Translations under genes and position numbers: made by a program
In this document: positions 32,862 through 41,053 of the stretch, piece after piece
Layout of the letters: each line of letters begins with the position of its first letter
Position numbering within the stretch: the first letter of the stretch is position 1
NCBI RefSeq assembly: GCF_017356035.1
Contig: NZ_JAFIQX010000005.1
Span: 221,368 to 285,367, forward strand
Source: Longitalea luteola
GTDB taxonomy: Bacteria > Bacteroidota > Bacteroidia > Chitinophagales > Chitinophagaceae
Length of the DNA: 64,000 nt
Direction of reading: 5' to 3'
The notes under the pieces: generated by a model
What the model was told of the DNA's origin: nothing
Seen by the model: the letters and a program-made list of their open reading frames with translations, nothing else
The model's database searches: none

Positions 32862-34529
32862 ATGATAACATTTGATGCATTGGGATTGGATGAACGGCTG
32901 ATACAGGCTACCAATGCTTTAGGATTTACTAACCCCACCCCGATACAGGAAAAAGCCATTCCTGTGTTGTTGAGCGGAACAAAAGATCTGGTGGGACTGG
33001 CGCAAACAGGTACCGGTAAAACGGCTGCATTTGGGTTGCCCCTGTTGCATTTGGTGAATGAGCAGTTGAAGCATCCCCAGGCATTAGTGGTGTGTCCGAC
33101 AAGGGAATTGTGCATGCAGATCGTGAATGAAATTGAAGGATTCAAAAAGTTTATACCCGGTATGTATGTGGCGGCTGTTTATGGCGGCGCGCCTATAGGC
33201 CAGCAGATACGTGATTTGAGAAGAGGTGTGCAGATCGTTGTAGCCACACCCGGCCGTTTGATCGATCTGATAGAACGCAAGGCAATCGACCTTGAGCAGA
33301 TCCAGTATGTCATCCTGGATGAAGCCGATGAGATGTTGAACATGGGCTTCCAGGAAGATATTGAATTCATTTTGCAGAACACGCCCAAACGCGAAAGCAC
33401 CTGGTTGTTCAGCGCTACCATGCCACCGGAAATTCGCCGCGTGAGCAAGCGCTATATGAAAGAGCCCGTTGAAGTAACAGTGGGCAAAGTGAATTCAGCC
33501 AACAAGAACATCGATCACCAGTACTACATCACCAGTGCTCAGCACCGGTATGAAGCACTGAAAAGACTGATCGATTTCAATCCTGGCATTTACGGCATCA
33601 TTTTTACGCGTACAAAAGCCGATGCCCAGGATATTGCCGAGAAGTTAACCCGCGAAGGATACGATATCGATGCATTGCATGGCGACCTTACCCAGCAGCA
33701 GCGCGACAAGGTGATGGGTGATTTCAGGGATAAGACCTTACAGCTCCTGATAGCAACAGATGTGGCCGCCCGCGGTATCGACGTATCGGGCATCACGCAT
33801 GTGATCAACTACGAGCTGCCCGATGATGTGGAAGTATACACCCATAGAAGCGGAAGAACCGGCCGTGCCGGTAAGACCGGGGTATGTATGTCGATCGTGC
33901 ATGTGCGCGAACTGGGAAAGATGCGGCAGATACAAACCATTGTACAGGCGCCTTTCCATAAGCTGGAGATCCCTACCGGTAAGGATGTTTGCCGTAAACA
34001 GTTCTACCACTTCATGGACAAGCTGTTGCAACTGGAGGTGAACCATGGCGATTATGAGACGTATGTACCCATGCTTGAAGAGAAGTTCGCCGATATGAGC
34101 AAGGAAGACATTTTGAAACGCGTGGCCGCCCTGGAGTTTGACCGCTTTTTGAAATATTACGAGAATGCCGAAGACCTGAACGTACGGGAACAACGCCGCG
34201 AAAGAGGCGAACGCCTGACCGTTCGGCGCGATGGCGACAGAAAACCATACACCGATACCAGGGGCCGCAAATTCGCTGGTGGTGGCGATTATACCAAGTT
34301 GTTTGTGAACCTTGGTACCAAGGACGGTTTTTATAAAGCCAGTTTTCTGCAGTTCATTTTAGATATGAGCGAACTGCAAAAAGATGTGCTTGGAAGAATA
34401 GATATGAAGGAAATGAATAGCTGGATCGAGATCGATAAACGGGCAGCCCGTCAGATGATCCAGGCTATTGATGGAAGAAATTACAAGGGAAGAAGGATCA
34501 GGATGAACGAAGCGGATAGCAGACGCTAA
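32862..34529 (+). CDS. DEAD-box ATP-dependent RNA helicase
   Basis: A 555-residue RNA helicase with all core motifs: Q motif (NPTPIQEKA), AQTGTGKT, PTRELC, TPGR, DEADEM, SATM, and HRSGRTGRAG. After the two RecA domains comes a basic linker (REQRRERGERLTVRRDGDRK) and, in the last 75 residues, a DbpA-like RNA-binding domain (YTKLFVNLGTKDGFYKASFLQF). Relatives act in ribosome assembly or cold adaptation. It sits inside the aromatic operon between tyrA and the DAHP synthase gene but has its own promoter box; no metabolic link is apparent. Confidence 0.92.
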   Translation: MITFDALGLDERLIQATNALGFTNPTPIQEKAIPVLLSGTKDLVGLAQTGTGKTAAFGLPLLHLVNEQLKHPQALVVCPTRELCMQIVNEIEGFKKFIPGMYVAAVYGGAPIGQQIRDLRRGVQIVVATPGRLIDLIERKAIDLEQIQYVILDEADEMLNMGFQEDIEFILQNTPKRESTWLFSATMPPEIRRVSKRYMKEPVEVTVGKVNSANKNIDHQYYITSAQHRYEALKRLIDFNPGIYGIIFTRTKADAQDIAEKLTREGYDIDALHGDLTQQQRDKVMGDFRDKTLQLLIATDVAARGIDVSGITHVINYELPDDVEVYTHRSGRTGRAGKTGVCMSIVHVRELGKMRQIQTIVQAPFHKLEIPTGKDVCRKQFYHFMDKLLQLEVNHGDYETYVPMLEEKFADMSKEDILKRVAALEFDRFLKYYENAEDLNVREQRRERGERLTVRRDGDRKPYTDTRGRKFAGGGDYTKLFVNLGTKDGFYKASFLQFILDMSELQKDVLGRIDMKEMNSWIEIDKRAARQMIQAIDGRNYKGRRIRMNEADSRR

Positions 34530-34654
34530 CCAATTAGCTAATTTGATAATTTGCTAATTAGCTAATTGGAAAACCACTGACAATAATTTCAATTAGCAAT
34601 TATATCATTTAACATTAGCAGATTATCACATTAGCAAATTAGCAAATTAACAAT
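34529..34654. repeat. 8-nt CTAATTAG array with 14-bp palindrome (family G)
   Basis: CCAATTAGCTAATT (34530-34543) and AATTAGCTAATTGG (34556-34569) form a perfect 14-bp hairpin. Further ATTAGCAA/ATTATCAC words with an 8-nt period run to 34654, up to the DAHP synthase start. Confidence 0.7.
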
Positions 34655-34657
34655 TGT

Positions 34658-35746
34658 ATGCAACAAACATCAACAACCATGAGAGAGACCGTGCAACAGG
34701 TATGGAAAAAACGCCCGATGATTATCAGTGGACCCTGCAGTGCCGAAACGGAAGAGCAGGTTCTGGAAACCGCTACCCGGCTGGCAAAAACAGGTAAGGT
34801 AGACATGCTGCGTGCCGGCATTTGGAAACCACGTACACGTCCGGGAAGTTTTGAAGGAATTGGAACAAAAGGTTTACCCTGGATGCAGCAAGCCAAAAAG
34901 ATCACCGGCTTACCAGTGACTGTAGAAGTAGCTACTGCAAAGCAGGTAGAAGATGCACTGACCTTTGATGTAGACGTATTGTGGATCGGTGCCCGTACCA
35001 CTGTTAACCCGTTCAGTGTACAGGAAGTAGCAGATGCTTTGCGTGGTGTTGATGTACCCGTGTTGATCAAGAACCCTATTAATCCTGACCTGGAACTGTG
35101 GACCGGTGCTGTTGAGCGTGTGGCCAAGGCAGGCATCAAACAGATTGGTTTGATCCACCGCGGATTCAGTTCTTATGGTAATACCGAATACCGGAATGCG
35201 CCTATGTGGCACCTGGCCATCGAAATGAAACGCCGCAATCCGGAATTATTAATGATCAACGATCCTTCACATATCAGTGGTCGCCGCGATATCCTGCTCG
35301 ATGTAGCCCAGAAAGCTATTGACCTGGATATGGACGGATTGATCATCGAAAGCCATATCGATCCCGATAAAGCCTGGAGCGATGCCAAACAACAGGTTAC
35401 CCCCGAAAGACTGGGTGAAATGATCGGTCAGATCGCATGGCGCAGAGAAGATGTTAACTCCGAAGAATATCATGCCGCTCTCGAAAAATTGCGTCAGCAG
35501 ATCAATCACCTCGATGATGAACTGATGCAGATCTTAAGTCAGCGTATGAGCATTGCAGAAAAGATCGGTGAATACAAAAAGAACAATAACATCACCATTC
35601 TGCAAACCAACCGCTGGAATGAGATCCTCGACAGAGCATTCAAAAAAGGTGAAAAACTGAACCTGAGCAAAGAGTTCATCACCAAATATTTTGATGCTGT
35701 ACACATGGAGAGCATTAACCACCAGAACAAGATCATGAATTCATAA
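34658..35746 (+). CDS. Bifunctional DAHP synthase / chorismate mutase
   Basis: A 362-residue fusion. Residues 1-265 form a type I-beta 3-deoxy-7-phosphoheptulonate synthase (KDO8P synthase-like), with IISGPCSAE near residue 23, RAGIWKPRTRPGSFEGIG near 50, IHRGFSSYG and ESHIDPDKAWSDAKQQVTP. Residues about 270-355 are an AroQ-type chorismate mutase (LRQQINHLDDELMQILSQRM). It thus catalyses the first shikimate step and the step from chorismate to prephenate, a fusion that allows prephenate feedback in Porphyromonas/Prevotella-type enzymes. The first seven codons follow directly on the family G repeat; Met8 (34679) is an alternative start. Confidence 0.92.
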   Translation: MQQTSTTMRETVQQVWKKRPMIISGPCSAETEEQVLETATRLAKTGKVDMLRAGIWKPRTRPGSFEGIGTKGLPWMQQAKKITGLPVTVEVATAKQVEDALTFDVDVLWIGARTTVNPFSVQEVADALRGVDVPVLIKNPINPDLELWTGAVERVAKAGIKQIGLIHRGFSSYGNTEYRNAPMWHLAIEMKRRNPELLMINDPSHISGRRDILLDVAQKAIDLDMDGLIIESHIDPDKAWSDAKQQVTPERLGEMIGQIAWRREDVNSEEYHAALEKLRQQINHLDDELMQILSQRMSIAEKIGEYKKNNNITILQTNRWNEILDRAFKKGEKLNLSKEFITKYFDAVHMESINHQNKIMNS

Positions 35747-35749
35747 GAT

Positions 35750-35858
35750 GTGAATGGTCAATGGTGAATGGTGAATAGCTCACGGATCTGGAGGTTCCGG
35801 ATTACCCGGGAAATTCAAAATCGAGAAATTATTGACCATTGACAATTGACCATTCACG
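35750..35858. repeat. Family A inverted pair directly upstream of the Y1 transposase
   Basis: The left arm, 35750-35783, reads GTGAATGGTCAATGGTGAAT and ends AGCTCACGG. The right arm, 35829-35858, is the inverted form ending CCATTCACG. The arms enclose 45 nt of unique sequence, and the Y1 transposase ATG follows 15 nt later. It is the same family as the arrays at 8362, 10470, 13985, 21179, 22966, 27142, 48289 and 57709. Confidence 0.75.
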
Positions 35859-35872
35859 ATAAAGACTTCCAA

Positions 35873-36301
35873 ATGACAAGCCAAAACAGCAAAGTGTATT
35901 TGTTCATACATGTTATAACCTGTGTAAAGAATAAAGAGCCTTTGTTGACGAAGCCTGTTCGTACTGTTTTATTTGCACACATTAAGAAGCATGCAGCCGA
36001 GAATGGCATCAATGTGCTGTCGGTGAACGGCACCGATGATCATATGCATGCTGTCGTGCAAATGATGCCAACGCAGAATCTGGCCCAGATAATGAAGAGC
36101 ATCCGTACCGAATCAGCCGCCTGGATCAATGAAGGCAATTTCATCAAAAGCCATTTTGAGTGGGACGAAAACATCGCCGCATTGAGCGTTAGCCCAAGCA
36201 GCGTAAAACAGGTGCTTGATTATATTGAAAAACAGGAAGAACACCACAAAACGAAGACGCTGGAAAGTGAGCTGGAAGTGTTTCAGAAAATTCAAGTTTG
36301 A
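35873..36301 (+). mobile_element. Y1 HUH transposase (IS200/IS605 TnpA, RAYT-like)
   Basis: A 142-residue transposase of the Y1_Tnp family. The HUH metal motif is His57-Met58-His59 in DDHMHAVV. The single catalytic tyrosine is Tyr117, with Gln121, in LDYIEKQEEHHKTKT. FEWDENIAAL before it corresponds to the FEWQEGYGAF block of Bacteroidota IS200-like proteins. All catalytic residues are intact. There is no tnpB and no IS200-type ends. Instead, it is preceded by an inverted pair of GGTSAAT arrays. It sits in the aromatic operon with its stop 9 nt before aroB, as expected of a domesticated REP-associated tyrosine transposase (RAYT). A TTG at 35846 would extend the frame into the repeat; I use the ATG at 35873. 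Confidence 0.82.
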
Positions 36302-36310
36302 TTAGCGCGT

Positions 36311-37333
36311 ATGCAAACAAAAAGTTACCAGTTTACTGCAGCCACCGTGAACTATTATTTCGATGCTGATTTTTCCCGGCTGGAAAAAATGATCGGCAAG
36401 GAACACGCGGTGCTGATCACGGATGAACATATTTTCCAGGCCCATAAAAAAAAGCTGAAGGGGTGGAACTGCATTTCCCTGAAGCCCGGTGAAGAATATA
36501 AAGTGCAGGCTACCGTTGATTCGATCATAGAACAACTGATCGAGTTCAAAGCCGACCGCAGTACCTGGCTCATAGGTATCGGTGGCGGGGTGGTTACCGA
36601 TATTACCGGTTATGTAGCCGCAGTTTACATGCGGGGCATCAGATGTGGCTTTGTACCTACCACCATCCTGGCCATGGTAGATGCTTCCATCGGTGGCAAG
36701 AATGGAATTGATGTAGGCATTTATAAAAATCTAGTAGGCACCATCCGACAGCCGCAATTTTTATTGTACGACTATAGCTTTCTGAAATCTTTGCCCAAAC
36801 AGGAATGGGTGAACGGTTTTGCCGAGATCATCAAACATGGTTGTATAAAAGACCTGTCCTTATTCAAAGAGCTTGAAAAGAACAAGCTTACCCATTACCA
36901 GAAAAACAAACCCGCTTTAGCCAAACTCATTCGCCGCAATGCAGATATAAAATCAACTGTAGTGCAGGCCGATGAATTTGAGAAAGCAGAACGGCGCCTG
37001 CTGAACTTTGGCCATACCCTGGGGCATGCTATTGAAAATATGTATGAGCTCAGCCATGGCCAGGCCATCAGCATCGGTATGACAGCCGCCTGCCAGATCT
37101 CGGAAAAGCTGGTGCGTTTTAAAGACAGTGACCGGGTTATACAAACGCTTGATCAATATGGATTGCCCACGCTGGCCAACTTCGATAAACCCAAAGCATT
37201 TGAGGTATTGAAGATGGATAAAAAGCGGGAGCAAAAAGAAATGAATTTTGTGCTGCTGGAAAAGATAGGGAAGGGGATCGTTAAGCCCATACCTATGGCG
37301 GAGCTGGAGAAAATTATTAATGAACTTAGTTAA
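36311..37333 (+). CDS. aroB: 3-dehydroquinate synthase
   Basis: A 340-residue enzyme converting DAHP to 3-dehydroquinate with NAD and a divalent metal. NAD-binding GIGGGVVTDITGYVAAVYMRG is near residue 92, PTTILAMVDASIGGKNGID near 117, the metal ligands include Glu in NGFAEIIKHG near 177, and His in LLNFGHTLGHAIE near 230. It starts 9 nt after the Y1 transposase stop, so its translation may depend on reading through that gene. Confidence 0.92.
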   Translation: MQTKSYQFTAATVNYYFDADFSRLEKMIGKEHAVLITDEHIFQAHKKKLKGWNCISLKPGEEYKVQATVDSIIEQLIEFKADRSTWLIGIGGGVVTDITGYVAAVYMRGIRCGFVPTTILAMVDASIGGKNGIDVGIYKNLVGTIRQPQFLLYDYSFLKSLPKQEWVNGFAEIIKHGCIKDLSLFKELEKNKLTHYQKNKPALAKLIRRNADIKSTVVQADEFEKAERRLLNFGHTLGHAIENMYELSHGQAISIGMTAACQISEKLVRFKDSDRVIQTLDQYGLPTLANFDKPKAFEVLKMDKKREQKEMNFVLLEKIGKGIVKPIPMAELEKIINELS

Positions 37334-37344
37334 TCAGTTAACAA

Positions 37345-37374
37345 GTTGACCAGTTAACTAGTTAACTGGTCAAC
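37345..37374. repeat. Near-perfect palindrome of AGTTAACC words (family F)
   Basis: GTTGACCAGTTAAC at 37345-37358 is exactly inverted at 37361-37374 with only TA between. Flanking AGTTAAC and AACTTATG-type words make the whole 37331-37384 gap repeat-derived, between aroB and aroA. Confidence 0.7.
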
Positions 37375-37384
37375 TGATCAACTT

Positions 37385-38668
37385 ATGAGAGTAACAATTC
37401 AACCATCTGAAATAAAAGGAACCATACAGGCGCCTGCCTCTAAAAGCTCGATGCAAAGAGGATGTGCAGCGTCATTACTCTTCAAAGGAACCACCATCAT
37501 TCGCAATCCCGGTCATTCAAATGACGATAATGCAGCGCTGGGTGTTATCAGGGACCTGGGTGCTGTAGTACAGAAAATGGACGACGGCAGTTTGCAGATC
37601 ACCGGCGGTGGCGTAAATCCCGAAAGCGGCGCTGTTAATTGTGGCGAAAGTGGTTTGGGCATCCGCATGTTCACGCCGATTATCTCATTGAGTAATAAAC
37701 GTATTACCATCAATGGCGAGGGCAGCCTGGTGAACCGTCCGATGGATTTCTTTGATGAAGTGTTGCCGCAGCTGGGTGTTGAGATCAATTCGCGCGAAGG
37801 CAAACTGCCCTTGCACGTGAAAGGACCACTGCAGCCCAAAAATATTACCATCGATGGCTCTTTGAGCTCACAATTCCTGACCGGCCTCTTATTCGGTTAT
37901 GCCGCTTCAAATGCCAAAGGCGTAACCATAACGGTGAACAACCTGAAAAGTAAGCCGTATATCGATCTTACCTTAACGGTAATGAAACAGTTTGGCTGGC
38001 AGGTAGAGAACAGGAATTATGAAGCCTTTCATTTTACCGGAACAATCAATCCTCCATCTGAACGGATAATTTATACCGTAGAAGGTGACTGGAGTGGGGC
38101 GGCCTTCCTGCTGGTGACCGGCGCCATTGCCGGCGATATCACCGTAATGGGACTCGATGTACAATCGACCCAGGCCGACCGCGCCGTACTGCAGGCATTG
38201 CAGGCTTGCGGCGCCCGCATGAGCATACAACCTGAGCAAATTGAGATCGGACCTGCTGCCTTGAAAGCTTTCCAGTTCGATGCAACAGAATGTCCTGACC
38301 TGTTTCCGCCCCTGGTAGCCCTGGCTGCTTATTGCAAAGGCACTACCGTTATTGAAGGCGTAACCCGGTTAACCCATAAAGAAAGCAACCGCGCCTTAAC
38401 ACTGCAGGAAGAGTTTGGCAAAATGGGCGTTGACATTCAACTGCAGGATGACCTGATGCTCATCAAAGGTGGCAACGGACTGAAAGGCGCTGCCGTACAT
38501 TCGCACCACGACCACCGCATAGCGATGGCCTGCGCCGTAGCTGCTTTAAAAGCAACCGGTGAAACCGTGATCAGCGAAGCCCAGGCGGTGAGTAAATCCT
38601 ATCCTGATTTTTATGAGCATATTACAGCTTTGGGTGCCATTGTAAGCAAAGCGGGTACAAAGCCGTAA
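37385..38668 (+). CDS. aroA: 3-phosphoshikimate 1-carboxyvinyltransferase (EPSP synthase)
   Basis: A 427-residue EPSP synthase, joining shikimate 3-phosphate with phosphoenolpyruvate. It has the N-terminal PASKSSMQR motif (residues 17-25, phosphate and glyphosate-region Lys), GESGLGIRMF near 82, SSQFLTGLL near 163, DWSGAAFLL near 238 and HHDHRIAMA near 380. The usual NAGT/LGNAGT block appears as NCGESGLG, typical of some non-enterobacterial forms. It is directly upstream of aroC. Confidence 0.9.
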   Translation: MRVTIQPSEIKGTIQAPASKSSMQRGCAASLLFKGTTIIRNPGHSNDDNAALGVIRDLGAVVQKMDDGSLQITGGGVNPESGAVNCGESGLGIRMFTPIISLSNKRITINGEGSLVNRPMDFFDEVLPQLGVEINSREGKLPLHVKGPLQPKNITIDGSLSSQFLTGLLFGYAASNAKGVTITVNNLKSKPYIDLTLTVMKQFGWQVENRNYEAFHFTGTINPPSERIIYTVEGDWSGAAFLLVTGAIAGDITVMGLDVQSTQADRAVLQALQACGARMSIQPEQIEIGPAALKAFQFDATECPDLFPPLVALAAYCKGTTVIEGVTRLTHKESNRALTLQEEFGKMGVDIQLQDDLMLIKGGNGLKGAAVHSHHDHRIAMACAVAALKATGETVISEAQAVSKSYPDFYEHITALGAIVSKAGTKP

Positions 38669-38689
38669 TGGTAGATATGAGTGTAATTA

Positions 38690-38772
38690 AGGGTTACAAG
38701 TTACAGGTTACATGTTCCAGGGAACATAATGAAATGTACGCCATGTAACCAGAGACCTGCAACCTGTAACAT
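38690..38772. repeat. 7-nt GGTTACA array, inverted pair (family E)
   Basis: GGTTACAAGTTACAGGTTAC on the left and inverted GACCTGCAACCTGTAAC on the right enclose a 30-nt spacer between aroA and aroC. Confidence 0.65.
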
Positions 38773-38841
38773 ATTGTTAGTTGCTGCACGCATATTGTAT
38801 GCTGAAGCGCTCTAATATTAAAAGAAGAACATTACAATACA

Positions 38842-39834
38842 ATGAACAGTTTCGGTCGCATATTCAAAGTAACCATATTCGGAGAATCGCATGGTGAAAG
38901 TGTGGGTTTGAATATTGATGGTTGTCCTGCCGGTTTGCCATTATCGGTAGAAGATTTCCTGGCAGATATAGAACGCCGGAAAGGCGGTACCCAAAAAGGT
39001 ACCACGCCGCGTAAAGAGGATGATCTGCCTATTTTTAAAAGCGGGGTGTTCAACAACAAAACAACCGGCGCTCCGCTGACCATTTTATTCGAAAACAAGA
39101 ATACGCGTTCAGGCGACTACGAAAAGCAACGCGCTGTTCCCCGCCCGGGCCATGCTGATTTTGTTGCTCATCAAAAGTTTGGCGGACATGAAGATTACCG
39201 CGGCGGCGGCCATTTCAGTGGCCGGTTAACCGTGAGCCTGGTAGCTGCCGGTGTAATTGCCAAAAAACTGTTGGGTGATGCCAAAGTAACCGCCAGCATC
39301 CTGGAGATCGGCGGTGAAAAAGACCTCGAGAAAGGCTTACAAAATGCGATCGATCATAAAGACTCTATTGGTGGTATTGTTGAATGCCGCGTAACCGGTC
39401 TGCCGCCAGGGCTGGGCGAACCTTTCTTCGATTCAGCCGAATCACTGATCAGTCATGCGGTATTTGCCATCCCTGCCATCCGCGGCATTGAATTCGGCAC
39501 CGGCTTTGCCGCTGCGCGGATGTATGGAAGCGAACACAACGATGCTATTGAAGATATGACCGGTAAAACCCGCACCAACCATGCCGGTGGCATCGTGGGT
39601 GGAATTACCAATGGCAATGAACTGGTTTTCCGCATTGCAGTAAAACCGACTTCCTCCACTCCCAAAGAACAACAGACGCTGAACTGGGAAACCGGTGAAC
39701 AGGAAGCGTTCTCCGTAAAGGGCCGCCACGATCTGTGTATTGCCCTGCGTGTACCTGTTGTACTGGAGGCGGTTACTGCCATGGTGCTGGCCGACCTGCT
39801 GTTGCTGGAGCAACGCATCAAACGACTGGTGTAA
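38842..39834 (+). CDS. aroC: Chorismate synthase
   Basis: A 330-residue flavin-dependent chorismate synthase, slightly shorter than the typical 350-360. The signature GESHGESVG is at about residues 14-22. RPGHADF near 94, GGHEDYRGGGHFSGRLT near 110 and NHAGGIVGGITNG near 250 are all present. It makes chorismate, the substrate of the fused mutase at 34658. It is followed after 45 nt, without a repeat array, by a thiamine-binding protein gene. Confidence 0.93.
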   Translation: MNSFGRIFKVTIFGESHGESVGLNIDGCPAGLPLSVEDFLADIERRKGGTQKGTTPRKEDDLPIFKSGVFNNKTTGAPLTILFENKNTRSGDYEKQRAVPRPGHADFVAHQKFGGHEDYRGGGHFSGRLTVSLVAAGVIAKKLLGDAKVTASILEIGGEKDLEKGLQNAIDHKDSIGGIVECRVTGLPPGLGEPFFDSAESLISHAVFAIPAIRGIEFGTGFAAARMYGSEHNDAIEDMTGKTRTNHAGGIVGGITNGNELVFRIAVKPTSSTPKEQQTLNWETGEQEAFSVKGRHDLCIALRVPVVLEAVTAMVLADLLLLEQRIKRLV

Positions 39835-39879
39835 TGCCGCTGCTACATCATATTCCTTACCAGCAAACCATAAACAACA

Positions 39880-40176
39880 ATGCATTCTTACATCATCAAT
39901 GCTTCTATACAAATAGTTCCTATTGTACTCGACAAACATCCTTACCAGTGGGTTGATGATGCCATTGCCATTATTCAACAATCCGGGATCAAATATGAAG
40001 TAGGTCCTTTCGCGACTGTGCTCGAAGGAACGTATGATGACGTAATGAAGGTGATTCACCAGGTAAATGAATTCCTATACCAGAAGGGATGCGCCGAGTG
40101 GATCACTAATTTGCAGATCCAGGTTCGTAGTAGTAGCAATGTAACTGGTGATGAAAAGATTTCGAAGTTTAGATAG
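39880..40176 (+). CDS. Thiamine-binding protein (MTH1187/YkoF family)
   Basis: A 98-residue protein of the MTH1187/YkoF (DUF77) family, a ferredoxin-like fold of about 95-100 residues. It has ASIQIVPIV near the start, KYEVGPFATVLEG near residue 36 and VRSSSNVT near 85. Relatives bind thiamine or its HMP part. It is the last gene of the aromatic cluster by spacing, but no functional tie to it is evident. Confidence 0.75.
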   Translation: MHSYIINASIQIVPIVLDKHPYQWVDDAIAIIQQSGIKYEVGPFATVLEGTYDDVMKVIHQVNEFLYQKGCAEWITNLQIQVRSSSNVTGDEKISKFR

Positions 40177-40180
40177 AGTT

Positions 40181-40253
40181 ACAGATTTCAGGTGACAGGG
40201 GGATAGTCTTTATGATTTACATTGAATGCCCTGCAACTTGTAAACCGTAACAT
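40181..40253. repeat. 7-nt GGTTACA-type inverted pair (family E)
   Basis: GTTACAGATTTCAGGTGACA on the left and inverted CCTGCAACTTGTAAACCG on the right, between two convergent genes. It is the only structure in this gap and may act as the transcript end. Confidence 0.55.
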
Positions 40254-40985
40254 TTACTTGCTGTTGGAAAGTAAATCATTAAAAGGAAGATCAAGTACCT
40301 CATATCCACGATCATTGCTCCAGAAAAAGTGCCACCACTCCGTTTCCAGTTTAGTAAAACCATGTTTTTCCATCGTTTCTTTTAACAGCTTCCGGTTGGC
40401 CAGTACGGCTGGTGACAAAGCAGTAAAACTATGATGGGCCGTGTCGGTAAAATTATCAAAGCCGGTTCCCATATCCAACTCATGGCGGGTGTTAAGATCG
40501 ATGATCGTAAGGTCAACCGCCAGGCCGCGATTGTGTCCTGATCCTTTCCCTGGATGAGCCACATAGCGCTCATCGCCAATCAGTTCCCAAAATTTTACCG
40601 TAACGCTGTATGGACGGTAAGCATCGAATATCTTCAGCCCATAGCCCTGGCTGTTCAATTCTTTTTGAACCGCCGCCAGGGCCCTGGCAGCAGGCAGCCG
40701 CAGGAACGTGCAGCGGGGCGCCGGCACATACATTTGCCGGTGGGTAAAATTGTTGGCGCCGGCATAGCGCAGATCGAGCACCAGACCCGGCATAAATTTT
40801 AGCAGTTCCACCATTTTTTTGGCAGAATCATTGTGTACAGATAATTGATAATCAGTGAATTTATTTATGACTGGCACGCCGTACCGGCTAACGCCTGTTT
40901 CTTGTCCGCGGCCCGGCAGCACGTGGAAAAAAATAAGGAAAGCCAGGATGTAAATACAACGGTGAAGTACTATTTTGTATAACAT
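40254..40985 (-). CDS. VanX-like D-Ala-D-Ala dipeptidase (M15D)
   Basis: A 243-residue exported zinc dipeptidase with a signal peptide (residues 10-27). Ligands are in SGHNRGLAVDL (His and Asp, near residue 153) and ETEWWHFFW (catalytic Glu and third ligand His, near 214); the FDAYRPYSV motif near 122 carries the catalytic Arg. In vancomycin-resistant bacteria VanX removes D-Ala-D-Ala. Isolated chromosomal copies such as this one more often serve wall turnover or peptide scavenging. It diverges from the L,D-transpeptidase gene. Confidence 0.85.
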   Translation of the reverse strand: MLYKIVLHRCIYILAFLIFFHVLPGRGQETGVSRYGVPVINKFTDYQLSVHNDSAKKMVELLKFMPGLVLDLRYAGANNFTHRQMYVPAPRCTFLRLPAARALAAVQKELNSQGYGLKIFDAYRPYSVTVKFWELIGDERYVAHPGKGSGHNRGLAVDLTIIDLNTRHELDMGTGFDNFTDTAHHSFTALSPAVLANRKLLKETMEKHGFTKLETEWWHFFWSNDRGYEVLDLPFNDLLSNSK

Positions 40986-41053
40986 TGCAACCGGTTTAAA
41001 GGCAGGTCAGTCACTGAAAAGATACAAACTTTTATTCCGGATAACCAGGATCC

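Noticed and set aside
35873-36301. Complete IS200/IS605 insertion sequence
   Set aside because: No tnpB, no left/right end hairpins in IS layout and no target duplication; the context fits a RAYT-like single gene better.
40254-40985. Vancomycin resistance cassette
   Set aside because: Only a VanX-like gene is present; no vanH, vanA-type ligase or vanRS genes adjoin it.
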